Source: Tetragonia tetragonoides (taxonomy: Eukaryota; Streptophyta; Magnoliopsida; Caryophyllales; Aizoaceae). From it: a stretch of 64,000 nucleotides of DNA. The notes under the pieces are model-generated. The model saw only the letters and a program-made list of their open reading frames with translations. It did no database searches and was not told the origin of the DNA. This document shows, piece after piece, positions 52,204 to 62,470 of the stretch (position 1 is the stretch's first letter; the number at the start of each line of letters is the position of its first letter). Location: NCBI GenBank assembly GCA_038025085.1, contig CM076141.1:25668501-25732500 (forward strand), written 5' to 3'. The position numbers were made by a program, and so were the translations under genes.

Positions 52204-52979
52204 TAGCATCAGGTCATCAAGTTACGAGCGTGAGCATTAATACATTAATCAGGGCAGTTGGGACTCTCTCACGTTTGAATGGTGATAATTCTGGTCCTAG
52301 AGGTCTTAGTGTCCTTTTGGCCACTTAATCTAGGTTATGTCCGTACAAGATTAATCCGTACATATAAGCATTTGTGATTAGTGTTAGTTATAGTGCACCC
52401 TGCATGTAATTAGCATAATTAACAAATGTAATTAGTTGTTATTTGAATTCCCTAAGTAGTTGCTGAGTAAGGCGCGCCTAAGAGCACATGGAGCAGGTAA
52501 GGATGAAGAATGAGGCTCCTTACAGCTTACCCAAGTTTGTCCTTATGCAAGGACAAGCAACAGCTGTCAAGTGGTCCAAAACGGAAGGAAATGCGCTCCA
52601 AATTGTATTGCACGTATTTGGCTCATTTCTGGGCAAAATACTGAAGTTTCATTTTGCTTGGGCACTACTCTTGGACATCTCACCCTTTCTAGAGTATTCT
52701 TAGGTTATTAGGACACATTTGTGACCCCTATAAATATGTAAGAACAGCTGATGTAAAAGGCACTTGTTGATGAATGAAAAATACACGGCTGCTGCCTTCT
52801 TACAAATCTTGCGTTCTTTACAATAATCTTAGGGTTATTTGGTGAGCAAGTAGTATTCTTTATCCATAGCTTGGTGGTTTAATCCTTTATAGCTTTGGTG
52901 GTGATACTCATTATCCTTTCTTGTCTTAATCCTCTGTTTTTGTTTACAAATTTCTAAGGTTGTAATTGCAAACGTATCA
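52204..52979 (+). repeat. 5' LTR, truncated by 8 bp at its left end
   Basis: Aligns without indels to 56517-57292, with 10 substitutions. It ends in CGTATCA, the inverted partner of the 3' LTR start TGATGCG with one mismatch, but its own TGATGCGT start is missing. The first recognisable bases are TAGCATCAGG, directly abutting satellite; the junction T is ambiguous by 1 bp. It contains a TATA-like box at 52729 and an 8-bp GGCGCGCC palindrome at about 52471. Both long open frames inside the LTRs are non-coding by context. Confidence 0.92.
52729..52736 (+). promoter_or_regulatory. Probable TATA box of the 5' LTR promoter
   Basis: TATAAATA lies about 250 bp before the LTR end, after a GTGACCCC stretch. 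This is a usual place for the U3/R promoter of a plant LTR retrotransposon, with transcription expected to start about 25-35 bp downstream. The start site is inferred only from position. Confidence 0.6.
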
Positions 52980-52981
52980 TT

Positions 52982-52993
52982 TGGTATCAGAGC
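52982..52993 (+). other. Primer-binding site (initiator tRNA-Met)
   Basis: TGGTATCAGAGC begins two bases after the 5' LTR end. It is complementary to the 3' end of plant initiator tRNA-Met, the usual minus-strand primer of plant Ty3/gypsy and copia elements. Its position fixes the LTR right edge at 52979. Confidence 0.92.
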
Positions 52994-53146
52994 ATAGGTT
53001 TAACCTTAGCACCATTTTCTCTCATCAAAGTTCTCTCCTTTCTTGTCTTAATCACGTCCAAAGTTCCAATCTTTGAGTCACAAAAGAACCCATTTACAGC
53101 CCAAACACAATTCCTAGCTTAAACACAACCAAACTCACAAACAGCC
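52994..53146 (+). other. Untranslated leader of the retrotransposon
   Basis: About 150 bp between the primer-binding site and the ATG, rich in C and A, with no open frame of note. A 17-bp stretch, CCTTTCTTGTCTTAATC, is present both in the LTR at 52915-52931 and here at 53037-53053. The ATG at 53147 sits in the strong context ACAGCCATGG. Confidence 0.75.
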
Positions 53147-56100
53147 ATGGATGATGAACAAATACCCAGAAATTTAATTCTTGAGCAAGCTAAAGAGCTT
53201 AGGAGAGAAAGGGAGATGCGTGAGGTTAAGGAACAACTTAGCAACCTCACCCAACAAATGACTAATTTTCTCAACATTGGTAGAGGTAGAGCTCGTGGTC
53301 GAGGTGATGATGATGGTTCTCTTAGTCCAAGGAGAAAAGATGAGCAATGGGGTGATTTAAAGTTTGAACCCCCTGATTTTGATGGCGGTACAAACCCAGA
53401 TGACTATTTGGAGTGGGAGCAACAAATGGGTAGATTGTTTGATACCAAGGGGTATAGTGAGGAAAAGAGTTTCAAAGTTGCTATTTTGAAGCTCAAAAAG
53501 TATGCTTCTTTGTGGTATGAAAGCATGAAACTACAAAGAGAGCGTGAGGGTAAATCTAGGGTGCGTTCATGGCCCAAGCTTAAGAAAATCATGCACAAAC
53601 GCTTTGTGCCCCCTTCCTATACTCAAGATCTCTACCTCAAGCTCACAAATTTCAGTCAAGGAACTCTAAGTGTAGCAGATTACATTAGAGATTTTGAGCA
53701 ACTACAAATCAGAACCAGCATTGTAGAGGATCCACAACTCTCAATTGCGCGTTTTATTTCTGGTTTTGACACCAATGTTGGTAATAGAGTTGAAGTACAG
53801 CCTTTTTGGTCTCTAGATGATGTATACAAGTTGGCTTTGAAGATTGAAAAGCAAGAGAAAGCTAAGAAACCAGCAGCAAAGCCCTCATTTAGGAGTTTAC
53901 TTCCTCGGGCAGAAAGTTCTTTTAAAGGGAGCGAAAATGACAAAAAGTTTCCTAGAGATCCTAAGGCCAACAAGGATGCTCTTAGACCATCTCTCTCTAG
54001 GAAATGCTTCAAGTGTCAAGGCTATGGACACTTTCAAGCTGAGTGCCCCAACAAGAGAGTGTTATCTCTCCGTGAGTATGATGAGCTTAGGCGATTGGAT
54101 GACGAGAAGGAGCAGAATGAAGAGCAATCTATTGACGATGAATTGGACATTGAACCTGACCAAGGCTCACCTCTATTGGTGGTTCAAAGGGTCCTTCATG
54201 CTAGAGAGGCGGAGGAGACACTATCTCAAAGGGAGAAGATATTTCAAACCAAGTGCACCGTGAAAGAAAAGCTTTGCACTTTAATCATTGATGGCGATTC
54301 TTGCACCAATGTGGCGTCTACTCTCATGGTGGAAAAGCTTGTATTGCCCACCAAAGAACACCCTCATCCTTATTCCTTGCAATGGTTAGAGAAGGGAAGC
54401 AAAGCCAAGGTAACAAAACAAGTCACAATCCCTTTTTCGATTGGAAAAGTATACAATGATGAGATTTTGTGTGATGTGATCCCAATGGATGCTTGTCATT
54501 TGCTGTTAGGTAGACCTTGGTTATATGATAGAAGAGTAATGCATGATGGCTTTAGAAATGTTTACTCTTTTGAGGTTCATGGAAAGAAAATTAATTTGCA
54601 ACCCGCAAAATTGTCTTTATGTGGGGGAACGCAAGTTGGGGAGGGTTCTTCTGTTTCTAACTCATCAAAGCATGCTATGATTATTAAAGGTGCTGATTTA
54701 GAGTATGAAATGGTGCATGGAAATGTTGTTTATATGCTAGTGTTGCTTGGGGAGAATGAGAACATTGTTGGAAAGCCTTTACATGCGTTAATGCAACCTT
54801 TGCTTGAGAAGTATGTCGATGTGTTCCCATCAGATTTGCCCCATGGTTTGCCACCCATTAGGGGCATAGAGCATCAAATAGACTTTGTTCCGGGAGCCTC
54901 ACTTCCTAACAAAGCAGCTTATAGGTGTAATCCCCAAGAGACTAAGGAGTTACAACGTCAAATAGAGGAGTTACTTGATAGGGGATACATTAGAGAGAGC
55001 ATGAGTCCTTGTAGTGTACCAGCTCTCCTTGTGCCAAAAAAGGATGGAAGCATGAGAATGTGTGTTGATAGCCGTTCAATTAACAACATTACCATTAAGT
55101 ATAGATATCCAATTCCTCGATTGGATGATATGCTTGATGAGCTGTTTGGTTCTTGTGTCTTCTCTAAAGTGGATTTGAGGAGTGGTTACCATCAAATTAG
55201 AATGAAGGATGGGGATGAATGGAAGACAGCCTTCAAGACGAAAGGAGGTCTTTATGAATGGCTTGTAATGCCATTTGGGTTGTCCAATGCTCCTAGCACA
55301 TTCATGCGTCTTATGAATGAGGTATTGCGTTCCTTTATTGGTAAATTTGTTGTTGTGTATTTTGATGATATTCTCATATACTCTAAGAGTGATTCTGAGC
55401 ATGTGCAGCACCTAACACGCGTTTTTGAGGCTCTAAGGCAACACAAGCTGTTTGCTAAGCTTGAGAAATGTGATTTCTTTGTTCCTAGTGTCAAATTTCT
55501 TGGTTACATTGTGTCCAAGGATGGTATAGCTGTTGATCCCAGCAAGGTTGAGGCGATTAAGACATGGCCTACTCCTACTAGCATCACGCAAGTAAGGAGC
55601 TTCCATGGGCTAGCTTCTTTTTACAGAAGATTCATCAAGCAATTCAGCTCTCTTTTAGCACCACTTACGGATTGTATGAAGAAAGGTGTCTTTGAGGACA
55701 TCAAGGAAAGGCTTAACTCCACCCCTATACTAGCTTTGCCTAACTTTGATCAACCATTTGAAGTGGAATGTGATGCTTGTGGTACCGGTATTGGAGCTGT
55801 TTTGGTGCAAAATAAGCGTCCTATTGCTTATTTCAGTGAGAAGTTGAATGGTTCAAGAGGGAATTACAGCACTTATGACAAAGAGTTTTATGCAATTGTG
55901 AGGGCTCTTGATCATTGGGCTCATTACTTAAAACCAAAGCAATTTATTTTGCACTCTGATCATGAAGCGTTGAAGTATATTAATGGGCAGCACAAGTTGA
56001 GTTCAAGACATGCTGAGTTTGCATACAATCGGGCTCCTCATTATACAACGGGCAAGTCTCCTCTTGAAATCAATTATGGGGTCAATCCATTAACTCCTAT

Positions 56101-56185
56101 TGATCTTTTGCCCTGGCCTATTGAGAGGAAGGTGAGTCCAGATGCTGAAACGTTTGCTAAAGACATGAAAAAGCTACACGAGTAG
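53147..56185 (+). CDS. Gag-protease-RT-RNase H polyprotein of the CRM-like retrotransposon, defective (1,012 aa)
   Basis: One open frame encodes the polyprotein. Residues 16-42 are charged and helical, followed by an Arg/Gly-rich patch at 45-53. The Gag core spans about 74-240. A C-X2-C-X4-H-X4-C zinc knuckle at 287-300 would bind the RNA genome. The protease is around 375-470; its active-site triplet reads D382-G-D384 where the family normally has D-G-G or D-S/T-G, so activity is doubtful. Reverse transcriptase (about 585-765) has the intact YFDD motif at 738-741. RNase H acidic residues D876, E913 and D938 are present. Two in-frame losses are inferred against family layout: about a dozen residues at V848/F849, between RT and RNase H, and several hundred residues at A956/E957. 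The latter joins the RNase H end directly to the integrase region after the catalytic core, removing the zinc-binding part and the D,D,E residues. The frame stops at TAG 56183. The start was chosen for its strong context and the leader before it. Confidence 0.92.
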   Translation: MDDEQIPRNLILEQAKELRREREMREVKEQLSNLTQQMTNFLNIGRGRARGRGDDDGSLSPRRKDEQWGDLKFEPPDFDGGTNPDDYLEWEQQMGRLFDTKGYSEEKSFKVAILKLKKYASLWYESMKLQREREGKSRVRSWPKLKKIMHKRFVPPSYTQDLYLKLTNFSQGTLSVADYIRDFEQLQIRTSIVEDPQLSIARFISGFDTNVGNRVEVQPFWSLDDVYKLALKIEKQEKAKKPAAKPSFRSLLPRAESSFKGSENDKKFPRDPKANKDALRPSLSRKCFKCQGYGHFQAECPNKRVLSLREYDELRRLDDEKEQNEEQSIDDELDIEPDQGSPLLVVQRVLHAREAEETLSQREKIFQTKCTVKEKLCTLIIDGDSCTNVASTLMVEKLVLPTKEHPHPYSLQWLEKGSKAKVTKQVTIPFSIGKVYNDEILCDVIPMDACHLLLGRPWLYDRRVMHDGFRNVYSFEVHGKKINLQPAKLSLCGGTQVGEGSSVSNSSKHAMIIKGADLEYEMVHGNVVYMLVLLGENENIVGKPLHALMQPLLEKYVDVFPSDLPHGLPPIRGIEHQIDFVPGASLPNKAAYRCNPQETKELQRQIEELLDRGYIRESMSPCSVPALLVPKKDGSMRMCVDSRSINNITIKYRYPIPRLDDMLDELFGSCVFSKVDLRSGYHQIRMKDGDEWKTAFKTKGGLYEWLVMPFGLSNAPSTFMRLMNEVLRSFIGKFVVVYFDDILIYSKSDSEHVQHLTRVFEALRQHKLFAKLEKCDFFVPSVKFLGYIVSKDGIAVDPSKVEAIKTWPTPTSITQVRSFHGLASFYRRFIKQFSSLLAPLTDCMKKGVFEDIKERLNSTPILALPNFDQPFEVECDACGTGIGAVLVQNKRPIAYFSEKLNGSRGNYSTYDKEFYAIVRALDHWAHYLKPKQFILHSDHEALKYINGQHKLSSRHAEFAYNRAPHYTTGKSPLEINYGVNPLTPIDLLPWPIERKVSPDAETFAKDMKKLHE

Positions 56186-56641
56186 ATTACAAGCCGTATA
56201 GAGAAGATGAATGAGTTGTATAAGAACAAGGCAAACAAGCACCGCAAAGAACATGAGTTTAAACCACGAGATTTAGTGTGGTTACACATTAGGAAGGAGA
56301 GGTTTCCAGCAAAAAGAAAGCACAAGTTGATGCCCAGATCAGAAGGCCCTTTTAAAATCATCGAGAAGATCAACGACAATGCATACAAGCTTGAACTGCC
56401 TGGAGAGAGTTCAATTTCAGCAACTTTTAATGTGGGAGATCTGCTGTCTTATTTGGAGGATGAATACCTTGATGATTTGAGGGCAAATCCAAAAAAAGTT
56501 GGGGAGGATGATGCGTTAGCATCAGGTCATCAAGTTACGAGCGTGAGCATTAATACATTAATCATGGCATTTGGGACTCTCTCACGTTTGAATGGTGATA
56601 ATTCTGGTCCTAGAGGTCTTAGTGTCCTTTTGGCCACTTAA
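56186..56641 (+). pseudogene. Integrase C-terminal remnant after an in-frame TAG, reading into the 3' LTR
   Basis: The frame continues unshifted past the TAG at 56183-56185 for 151 codons to TAA at 56639. It encodes a basic helix, then a GPFKIIEKINDNAYKLELP block and FNVGDL. These match the GPF/Y-type integrase C-terminal domain of Ty3/gypsy elements, which binds DNA. An acidic tail follows (EDEYLDDLRANP). No canonical chromodomain is seen. The last 43 codons lie inside the 3' LTR, as known for CRM elements, whose C-terminal CR motif overlaps the LTR. The stop is compatible with a single C-to-T change of a CAG codon. With the core deleted, this tail cannot form an integrase here. Confidence 0.82.
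56491..56508 (+). other. Polypurine tract
   Basis: A run of seven A and G, a TT interruption, then GGGGAGGA ends exactly one base before the TGATG start of the 3' LTR. It would prime plus-strand DNA synthesis. It also lies within the open integrase-tail frame, so the same bases serve as codons. Confidence 0.85.
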
Positions 56642-57292
56642 TCTAGGTTATGTCCGTACAAGATTAATCCGTACAAATAAACATTTGTGATTAGTGTTAG
56701 TTATAGTGCACCCTGCATGTAATTAGCATAATTAACAAATGTAATTAGTTGTTATTTGAATTCCCTAAGTAGTTGCTGAGTAAGGCGCGCCTAAGAGCAC
56801 ATGGGGCAGGTAAGGATGAAGAATGAGGCTCCTTACAGCTTACCCACGTTTGTCCTTATGCAAGGACAAGCAACAGCTGTCAAGTGGTCCAAAACGGAAG
56901 GAAATGCGCTCCAAATTGTACTGCACGTATTTGGCTCATTTCTGGGCAAAATACTGAAGTTTCATTTTGCTTGGGCACTACTCTTGGACATCTCACCCTT
57001 TCTAGAGTATTCTTAGGTTATTAGGGCACATTTGTGACCCCTATAAATATGTAAGAACAGCTGATGTAAAAGGCACTTGTTGATGAATGAAAAATACACG
57101 GCTGCTGCCTTCTTACAAATCTTGCGTTCTTTACAATAAACTTAGGGTTATTTGGTGAGCAAGTAGTATTCTTTATCCATAGCTTGGTGGTTTAATCCTT
57201 TATAGCTTTGGTGGTGATACTCATTATCCTTTCTTGTCTTAATCCTCTGTTTTTGTTTACAAATTGCTAAGGTTGTAATTGCAAACGTATCA
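56509..57292 (+). repeat. 3' LTR, complete (784 bp)
   Basis: Starts TGATGCG straight after the polypurine tract and ends CGTATCA, giving a 7-bp terminal inverted repeat with one mismatch. It differs from the 5' LTR at 10 positions (4 transitions, 6 transversions) with no indel. It contains the last 43 codons of the integrase-tail frame (to 56641), a TATA-like box at 57042 and the same GGCGCGCC palindrome. Satellite resumes at 57293. Confidence 0.94.
57042..57049 (+). promoter_or_regulatory. Probable TATA box of the 3' LTR
   Basis: TATAAATA at the position equivalent to 52729 in the 5' LTR (offset 4,313 bp). If active, this LTR could drive outward transcription into the right satellite array. 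There is no direct evidence for that in the sequence. Confidence 0.5.
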
Positions 57293-57297
57293 ACGCG
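57293..57297 (+). other. Expected right target-site copy (ACGCG), left partner missing
   Basis: The 5 bases after the 3' LTR are ACGCG, the conserved block at monomer positions 3-7. Ty3/gypsy elements normally make a 5-bp target duplication, so ACGCG should precede the 5' LTR. Instead the left flank is ...GTATTCA, about 70 bp upstream in monomer phase. This supports a deletion across the left junction. Confidence 0.55.
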
Positions 57298-58399
57298 TTT
57301 TAAAAGCTCATACGACTAGGGTGATAGAGATTTGAGTTCTTTTGTGTTGTATATTAAGAGAAAGCATCCAAATACTTTGTTTGTATTCATTTGAGTGTGA
57401 AACTACACCTAGGATGTTTACAAGTACAAACAAGCTTCAACTCAAGCTTTTGAATGTATTTACGCATTTTAAAAGCTCATACGAGTAGGGTGAAAGAGAT
57501 TTGAGTTCTTTTATGTTGTATATTAAGAGAAAGCATCCAGATACTTTGTTTGCATTCATTTGAGTGTGAAACTACACCTAGGATGTTTACAAGTACAAAC
57601 AAGCTTCAACTCAAGCTTTTGAATGTATTTACGCGTTTTAAAAGCTCATACGAGTAGGGTGAAAGTGATTTGAGTTCTTTTGCGTTGTATATTAAGAGAA
57701 AGCATCCAAATACGTTGTTTGCATTCATTTCAGTGTGAAACTACACCTAGGATGTTTACAGTTACAAACAAGCTTCAACTCATGCTTTTGAATGCATTTA
57801 CGCATTTTAAAAGCTCATACGAGTAGGGTGCAAGAGATTTGAGTTCTTTTGTGTTGTATATTAAGAGAAAGCATCCAAATACGTTGTTTGCATTCATTTG
57901 CGTGTGAAACTACACTTAGGATGTTTATAGTTACAAACAAGCTTCAACTCATGCTTTTGAATGCATTTACGCGTTTTAAAAGCTCATACGACTAGGGTGA
58001 TAGAGATTTGAGTTCTTTTGTGTTGTATATTAGGAGAAAGCATCCAAATACTTTGTTTGCATTCATTTGAGTGTGAAACTACACCTAGGATGTTTACAAG
58101 TACAAACAAGCTTCAACTCAAGCTTTTGAATGTATTTACGCGTTTTAAAAGCTCATACGAGTAGGGTGAAAGAGATTTGAGTTCTTTTGTGTTGTATATT
58201 AAGAGAAAGCATCCAAATACGTTGTTTGCATTCATTTGAGTGTGAAACTACACCTAGGATGTTTACAGTTACAAACAAGCTTCAACTCATGCTTTTGAAT
58301 GCATTTACGCGTTTTAAAAGCTCATACGAGTAGGGTGAAAGAGATTTGAGTTCTTTTGTGTTGTATATTAAGAGAAAGCATCCAAATACTTTGTCTGCA

Positions 58400-61300
58400 T
58401 TCATTTGAGTGTGAAACTACACCTAGGATGTTTACAAGTACAAACAAGCTTCAACTCAAGCTTTTGAATGTATTTACGCGTTTTAAAAGCTGATACGAGT
58501 AGGGTGAAAGTGATTTGAGTTCTTTTGTGTTGTATATTAAGAGAAAGCATCCAGATTTGTTGTTTGCATTCATTTGAGTGTGAAACTACACCTAGGATGT
58601 TTACAGTTACAAACAAGCTTCAACTCATGCTTTTGAATGCATTTATGCGTTTTAAAAGCTCATACGAGTAGGGTGAAAGAGATTTGAGTTCTTTTGTGTT
58701 GTATATTAAGAGAAAGCATCCAAATACATTGTTTGTATTCATTTGAGTGTGAAACTACACCTAGGATGTTTACAAGTACAAACAAGCTTCAACTCAAGCT
58801 TTTGAATGTATTTACGCATTTTAAAAGCTCATACGAGTAGGGTAAAAGAGATTTGAGTTCTTTTGTGTTGTATATTAAGAGAAAGCATCCAAATACGTTG
58901 TTTGCATTCATTTGACTGTGAAACAACACCTAGGATGTTTACAGTTACAAACAAGCTTCAACTCAAGCTTTTGAATGCATTTACGCGTTTTAAAAGCTCA
59001 TACGAGTAGGGTGAAAGAGATTTGAGTTCTTTTGTGTTGTATATTAAAAAAAAGCATCCAAATACTTTGTTTGTATTCATTTGAGTGTGAAACTACACCT
59101 AGGATGTTTGCAAGCACAAACAAGCTTCAACTCAAGCTTTTGAATGTATTTACGCGTTTTAAATGCTCTGACGAGTTGGGTGAAAGAGATTTGAGTTCTT
59201 TTGTGTTGTATATTAAGAGAAAGCATCCAAATACGTTGTCTGCATTCATTTGAGTGTGAAACTACACCTAGGATGTTTACAGTTACAAACAAGCTTCAAC
59301 TCATGCTTTTGAATGCATTTACGCGTTTTAAAAGCTCATTCGAGTAGGGTGAAAGAGATTTGAGTTTTTTTGTGTTGTATATTAAGAGAAAGCATCCAAA
59401 TACTTTCTTTGCATTCATTTGAGTGTGAAACTACACCAAGGATGTTTACAAGTACAAACAAGCTTCAACTCAAGCTTTTGAATGTATTTACGCGTTTTAA
59501 AAGCTCATACGAGTAGGGTGAAAGAGTTTTGAGTTCTTTTGTGTTGTATATTAAGAGAAAGCAACCAAATACTTTGTTTGTATTCATTTGAGTGTGAAAC
59601 TACACCTAGGATGTTTACAAGTAGAAACAAGCTTCAACTCAAGCTTTTGAATGTATTTACGCATTTTAAAAGCTCATACGAGTAGGGTGAAAGAGATTTG
59701 AGTTCTTTTGTGTTGTATATTAAGAGAAATCAGCCAAATAATTTGTTTGCATTCATTTGAGTGTGAAACTACACCTAGGATGTTTACAAGTACAAACAAG
59801 CTTCAACTCAAGCTTTTGAATGTATTTACGCGTTTTAACAGCTCTTATAGCTAGGGTGATAGAAATTGAGTTCTTTTGTGTTGTATATTAAGAGAAAGCA
59901 TCCAAATACGTTGTTTGCATTCATTTGAGTGTGAAACTACACCTAGGATGTTTACAAGTACAAACAAGCTTCAACTCAAGCTGTTGAATGAATTTACGCG
60001 TTTTAACAGTTCTTACGGCTAGGGTGAAAGAGATTTGAGATCTTTTGTGTTGTATATTAAGAGAAAGCATCCAAATACTTTGTTTGCATTCATTTGAGTG
60101 TGAAACTACACCTAGGAGGTTTACAGTTACACACAAGCTTCAACTCAAGCTTTTGAATGCATTTATGCTTTTTAAAAGCTCATACGAGTAGGGTGAAAGA
60201 GATTTGAGTTCTTTTGTGTTGTATATTAAGAGAAAGCATCCAAATACATTGTTTGTATTCATTTGAGTGTGAAACTACACCTAGGATGTTTACAAGTACA
60301 AACAAGCTTCAACTCAAGCTTTTGAATGTATTTACGCATTTTAAAAGCTCATACGAGTAGGGTAAAAGAGATTTGAGTTCTTTTGTGTTGTATATTAAGA
60401 GAAAGCTTCCAAATACTTTGTGTACATTCATTTGAGTGTGAAACTACACCTAGGATGTTTACAGTTACAAACAAGGTTCAACTCAAGCTTTTGAATGCAT
60501 TTACGCGTTTTAAAAGCTCATACGAGTAGGGTGAAAGAGATTTGAGTTCTTTTGTGTTGTATATTAAGAGAAAGCATCGAAATACGTTGTTTGCATTCAT
60601 TTGACTGTGAAACTACACCTAGGATGTTTACAGTTACAAACAAGCTTCAACTCAAGCTTTTGAATGCATTTACGTGTTTTAAAAGCTTACGAGTAGGGTG
60701 AAAGAGATTTGAGTTCTTTTGTGTTTTATATTAAGTGAAAGCATCCAAATACGTTGTTTGCATTCATTTGAGTGTGAAACTACACCTAGGATGTTTACAG
60801 TTACAAACAAGCTTCAACTCATGCTTTTGAATGCATTTACGCGTTTTAAAAGCTCATACGAGTAGGGTGAAAGAGATTTGAGTTCTTTTGTGTTGTATAT
60901 TAAGAGAAAGCATCCAAATACTATGTCTGCATTCATTTGAGTGTGAATCTACAGCTAGGATGTTTACAAGTACAAACAAGTTTCAACTCAAGCTGTTCAA
61001 TGAATTTTCGCGTTTTAACAGCTCGTACGACTAGGGTGATAGAAATTGAGTTCTTTTGTGTTGTATATTGAGAGAAATCATCCAAATACTTTGTTTACAT
61101 TCATTTGAGTGTGAAACTACACCTAGGATGTTTACAGTTACAAACAAGCTTCAACTCAAGCTTTTGAATACATTGGTGCTTTTTAAAAGCTGATACAAGT
61201 AGGGTGAAAGAGATTTATGTTCTTTTGTGTTGTATGTTAAGAGAAAGCATCCACATACTTTGTTTGCATTCACTTGAGTGTGAAACTACACCTAGGATGT

Positions 61301-62470
61301 TTACAAGTACAAACAAGCTTCAAGTCAAGCTTTTGAATGTATTTACGCGTTTTAAAAGCTCATACGAGTAGGGTGAAAGAGATTTGAGTTCTTTTGTGTT
61401 GTATATTAAGAGAAAGCATCCAAATACATTGTTTGCATTCATTTGAGTGTGAAACTACACCTAGGATGTTTACAGTTACAAACAAGCTTCAACTCATGCT
61501 TTTGAATGCATTTACGCGTTTTAAAAGCTCATACGAGTAGGGTGAAAGAGAGTTGAGTTCTTTTGTGTTGTATATTAAGAGAAAGCATCCAAATACTTTG
61601 TCTGCATTCATTTGAATGTGAAACTACACCTAGGATGTTTACAAGTACAAACAAGCTTCAACTCAAGCTTTTGAATGTATTTACGCGTTTTAAAAGCTGA
61701 TACGAGTAGGGTGAAAGTGATTTGAGTTCTTTTGTGTTGTATATTAAGAGAAAGCATCCAGATTTGTTGTTTGCATTCATTTGAGTGTGAAACTACACCT
61801 AGGATGTTTACAGTTACAAACAAGCTTCAACTCATGCTTTTAAATGCATTTACGCGTTTTAAAAGCTCATACGAGTAGGGTGAAAGAGATTTGAGTTCTT
61901 TTGTGTTGTATATTAAGAGAAAGCATCCAAATACATTGTTTGTATTCATTTGAGTGTGAAACTACACCTAGGATGTTTACAAGTACAAACAAGCTTCAAC
62001 TCAAGCTTTTGAATGTATTTACGCATTTTAAAAGCTCATACGAGTAGGGTAAAAGAGATTTGAGTTCTTTTGTGTTGTATATTAAGAGAAAGCTTCCAAA
62101 TACTTTGTGTACATTCATTTGAGTGTGAAACTACACCTAGGATGTTTACAGTTACAAACAAGTTTCAACTCAAGCTTTTGAATGCATTTACGCATTTTAA
62201 AAGCTCATACGAGTAGGGTGAAAGAGATTTGAGTTCTTTTGTGTTGTATATTAAGAGAAAGCATCCAAATACGTTGTTTGCATTCATTTGACTGTGAAAC
62301 TACACCTAGGATGTTTACAGTTACAAACAAGCTTCAACTCAAGCTTTTGAATGCATTTACGCGTTTTAAAAGCTCATACGAGTAGGGTGAAAGAGATTTG
62401 AGTTCTTTTGTGTTGTATATTAAAAAAAAGCATCCAAATACTTTGTTTGTATTCATTTGAGTGTGAAACT
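58400..62470 (+). repeat. 19/20-monomer duplication in the right array
   Basis: CCAGATTTGTTG is at 58551 and 61758 (3,207 bp apart), while TTAAAAAAAAGC is at 59046 and 62421 (about 3,376 bp apart). Between these markers both copies run ACATTGTTTGTATTC, ACGCATTTTAAAAG, GGTAAAAGAG, then GACTGTGAAAC. The second copy has one extra monomer bearing AAGCTTCCAAATACTTTGTGTACATTC. A third, partial version of this order lies at about 60,170-60,610. Confidence 0.72.

Larger units (their letters stand above)
52204..57292 (+). mobile_element. CRM-like Ty3/gypsy (chromovirus) LTR retrotransposon, deletion derivative
   Basis: Two direct repeats of about 776 and 784 bp flank an internal region holding a tRNA-Met primer-binding site, a Gag-PR-RT-RNase H reading frame, integrase remnants and a polypurine tract. 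The order PR-RT-RH-IN defines Ty3/gypsy. CRM assignment rests on the LTR start TGATG, the integrase C-terminal frame running 43 codons into the 3' LTR, the acidic tail resembling CRM integrase ends, and insertion in a probable centromeric satellite. The total of about 5.1 kb is short for the clade (commonly about 6-8 kb) because the integrase core is deleted. The LTRs differ at 10 of about 775 positions. The left end is damaged and no target-site duplication can be confirmed. Probably non-autonomous. Confidence 0.9.

Noticed and set aside
52488..52703. 71-codon open frame in the 5' LTR, with a twin at 56801-57016
   Set aside because: It is the same non-coding LTR segment seen twice, with no recognisable domain, located upstream of the LTR TATA box.
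53404..56388. Several open frames of 64-139 codons on the minus strand or in alternative frames within the polyprotein
   Set aside because: They are shadows of the Gag-RT frame; none shows family motifs.
56207..56530. Canonical chromodomain at the integrase end
   Set aside because: The text after the GPF/Y block is acidic and lacks the aromatic cage pattern and W of a chromodomain. It fits a CRM-type tail better.
52204..57292. Endogenous virus of concern
   Set aside because: No envelope or movement-protein frame is present. Domain order and LTR features are those of an ordinary plant Ty3/gypsy retrotransposon.
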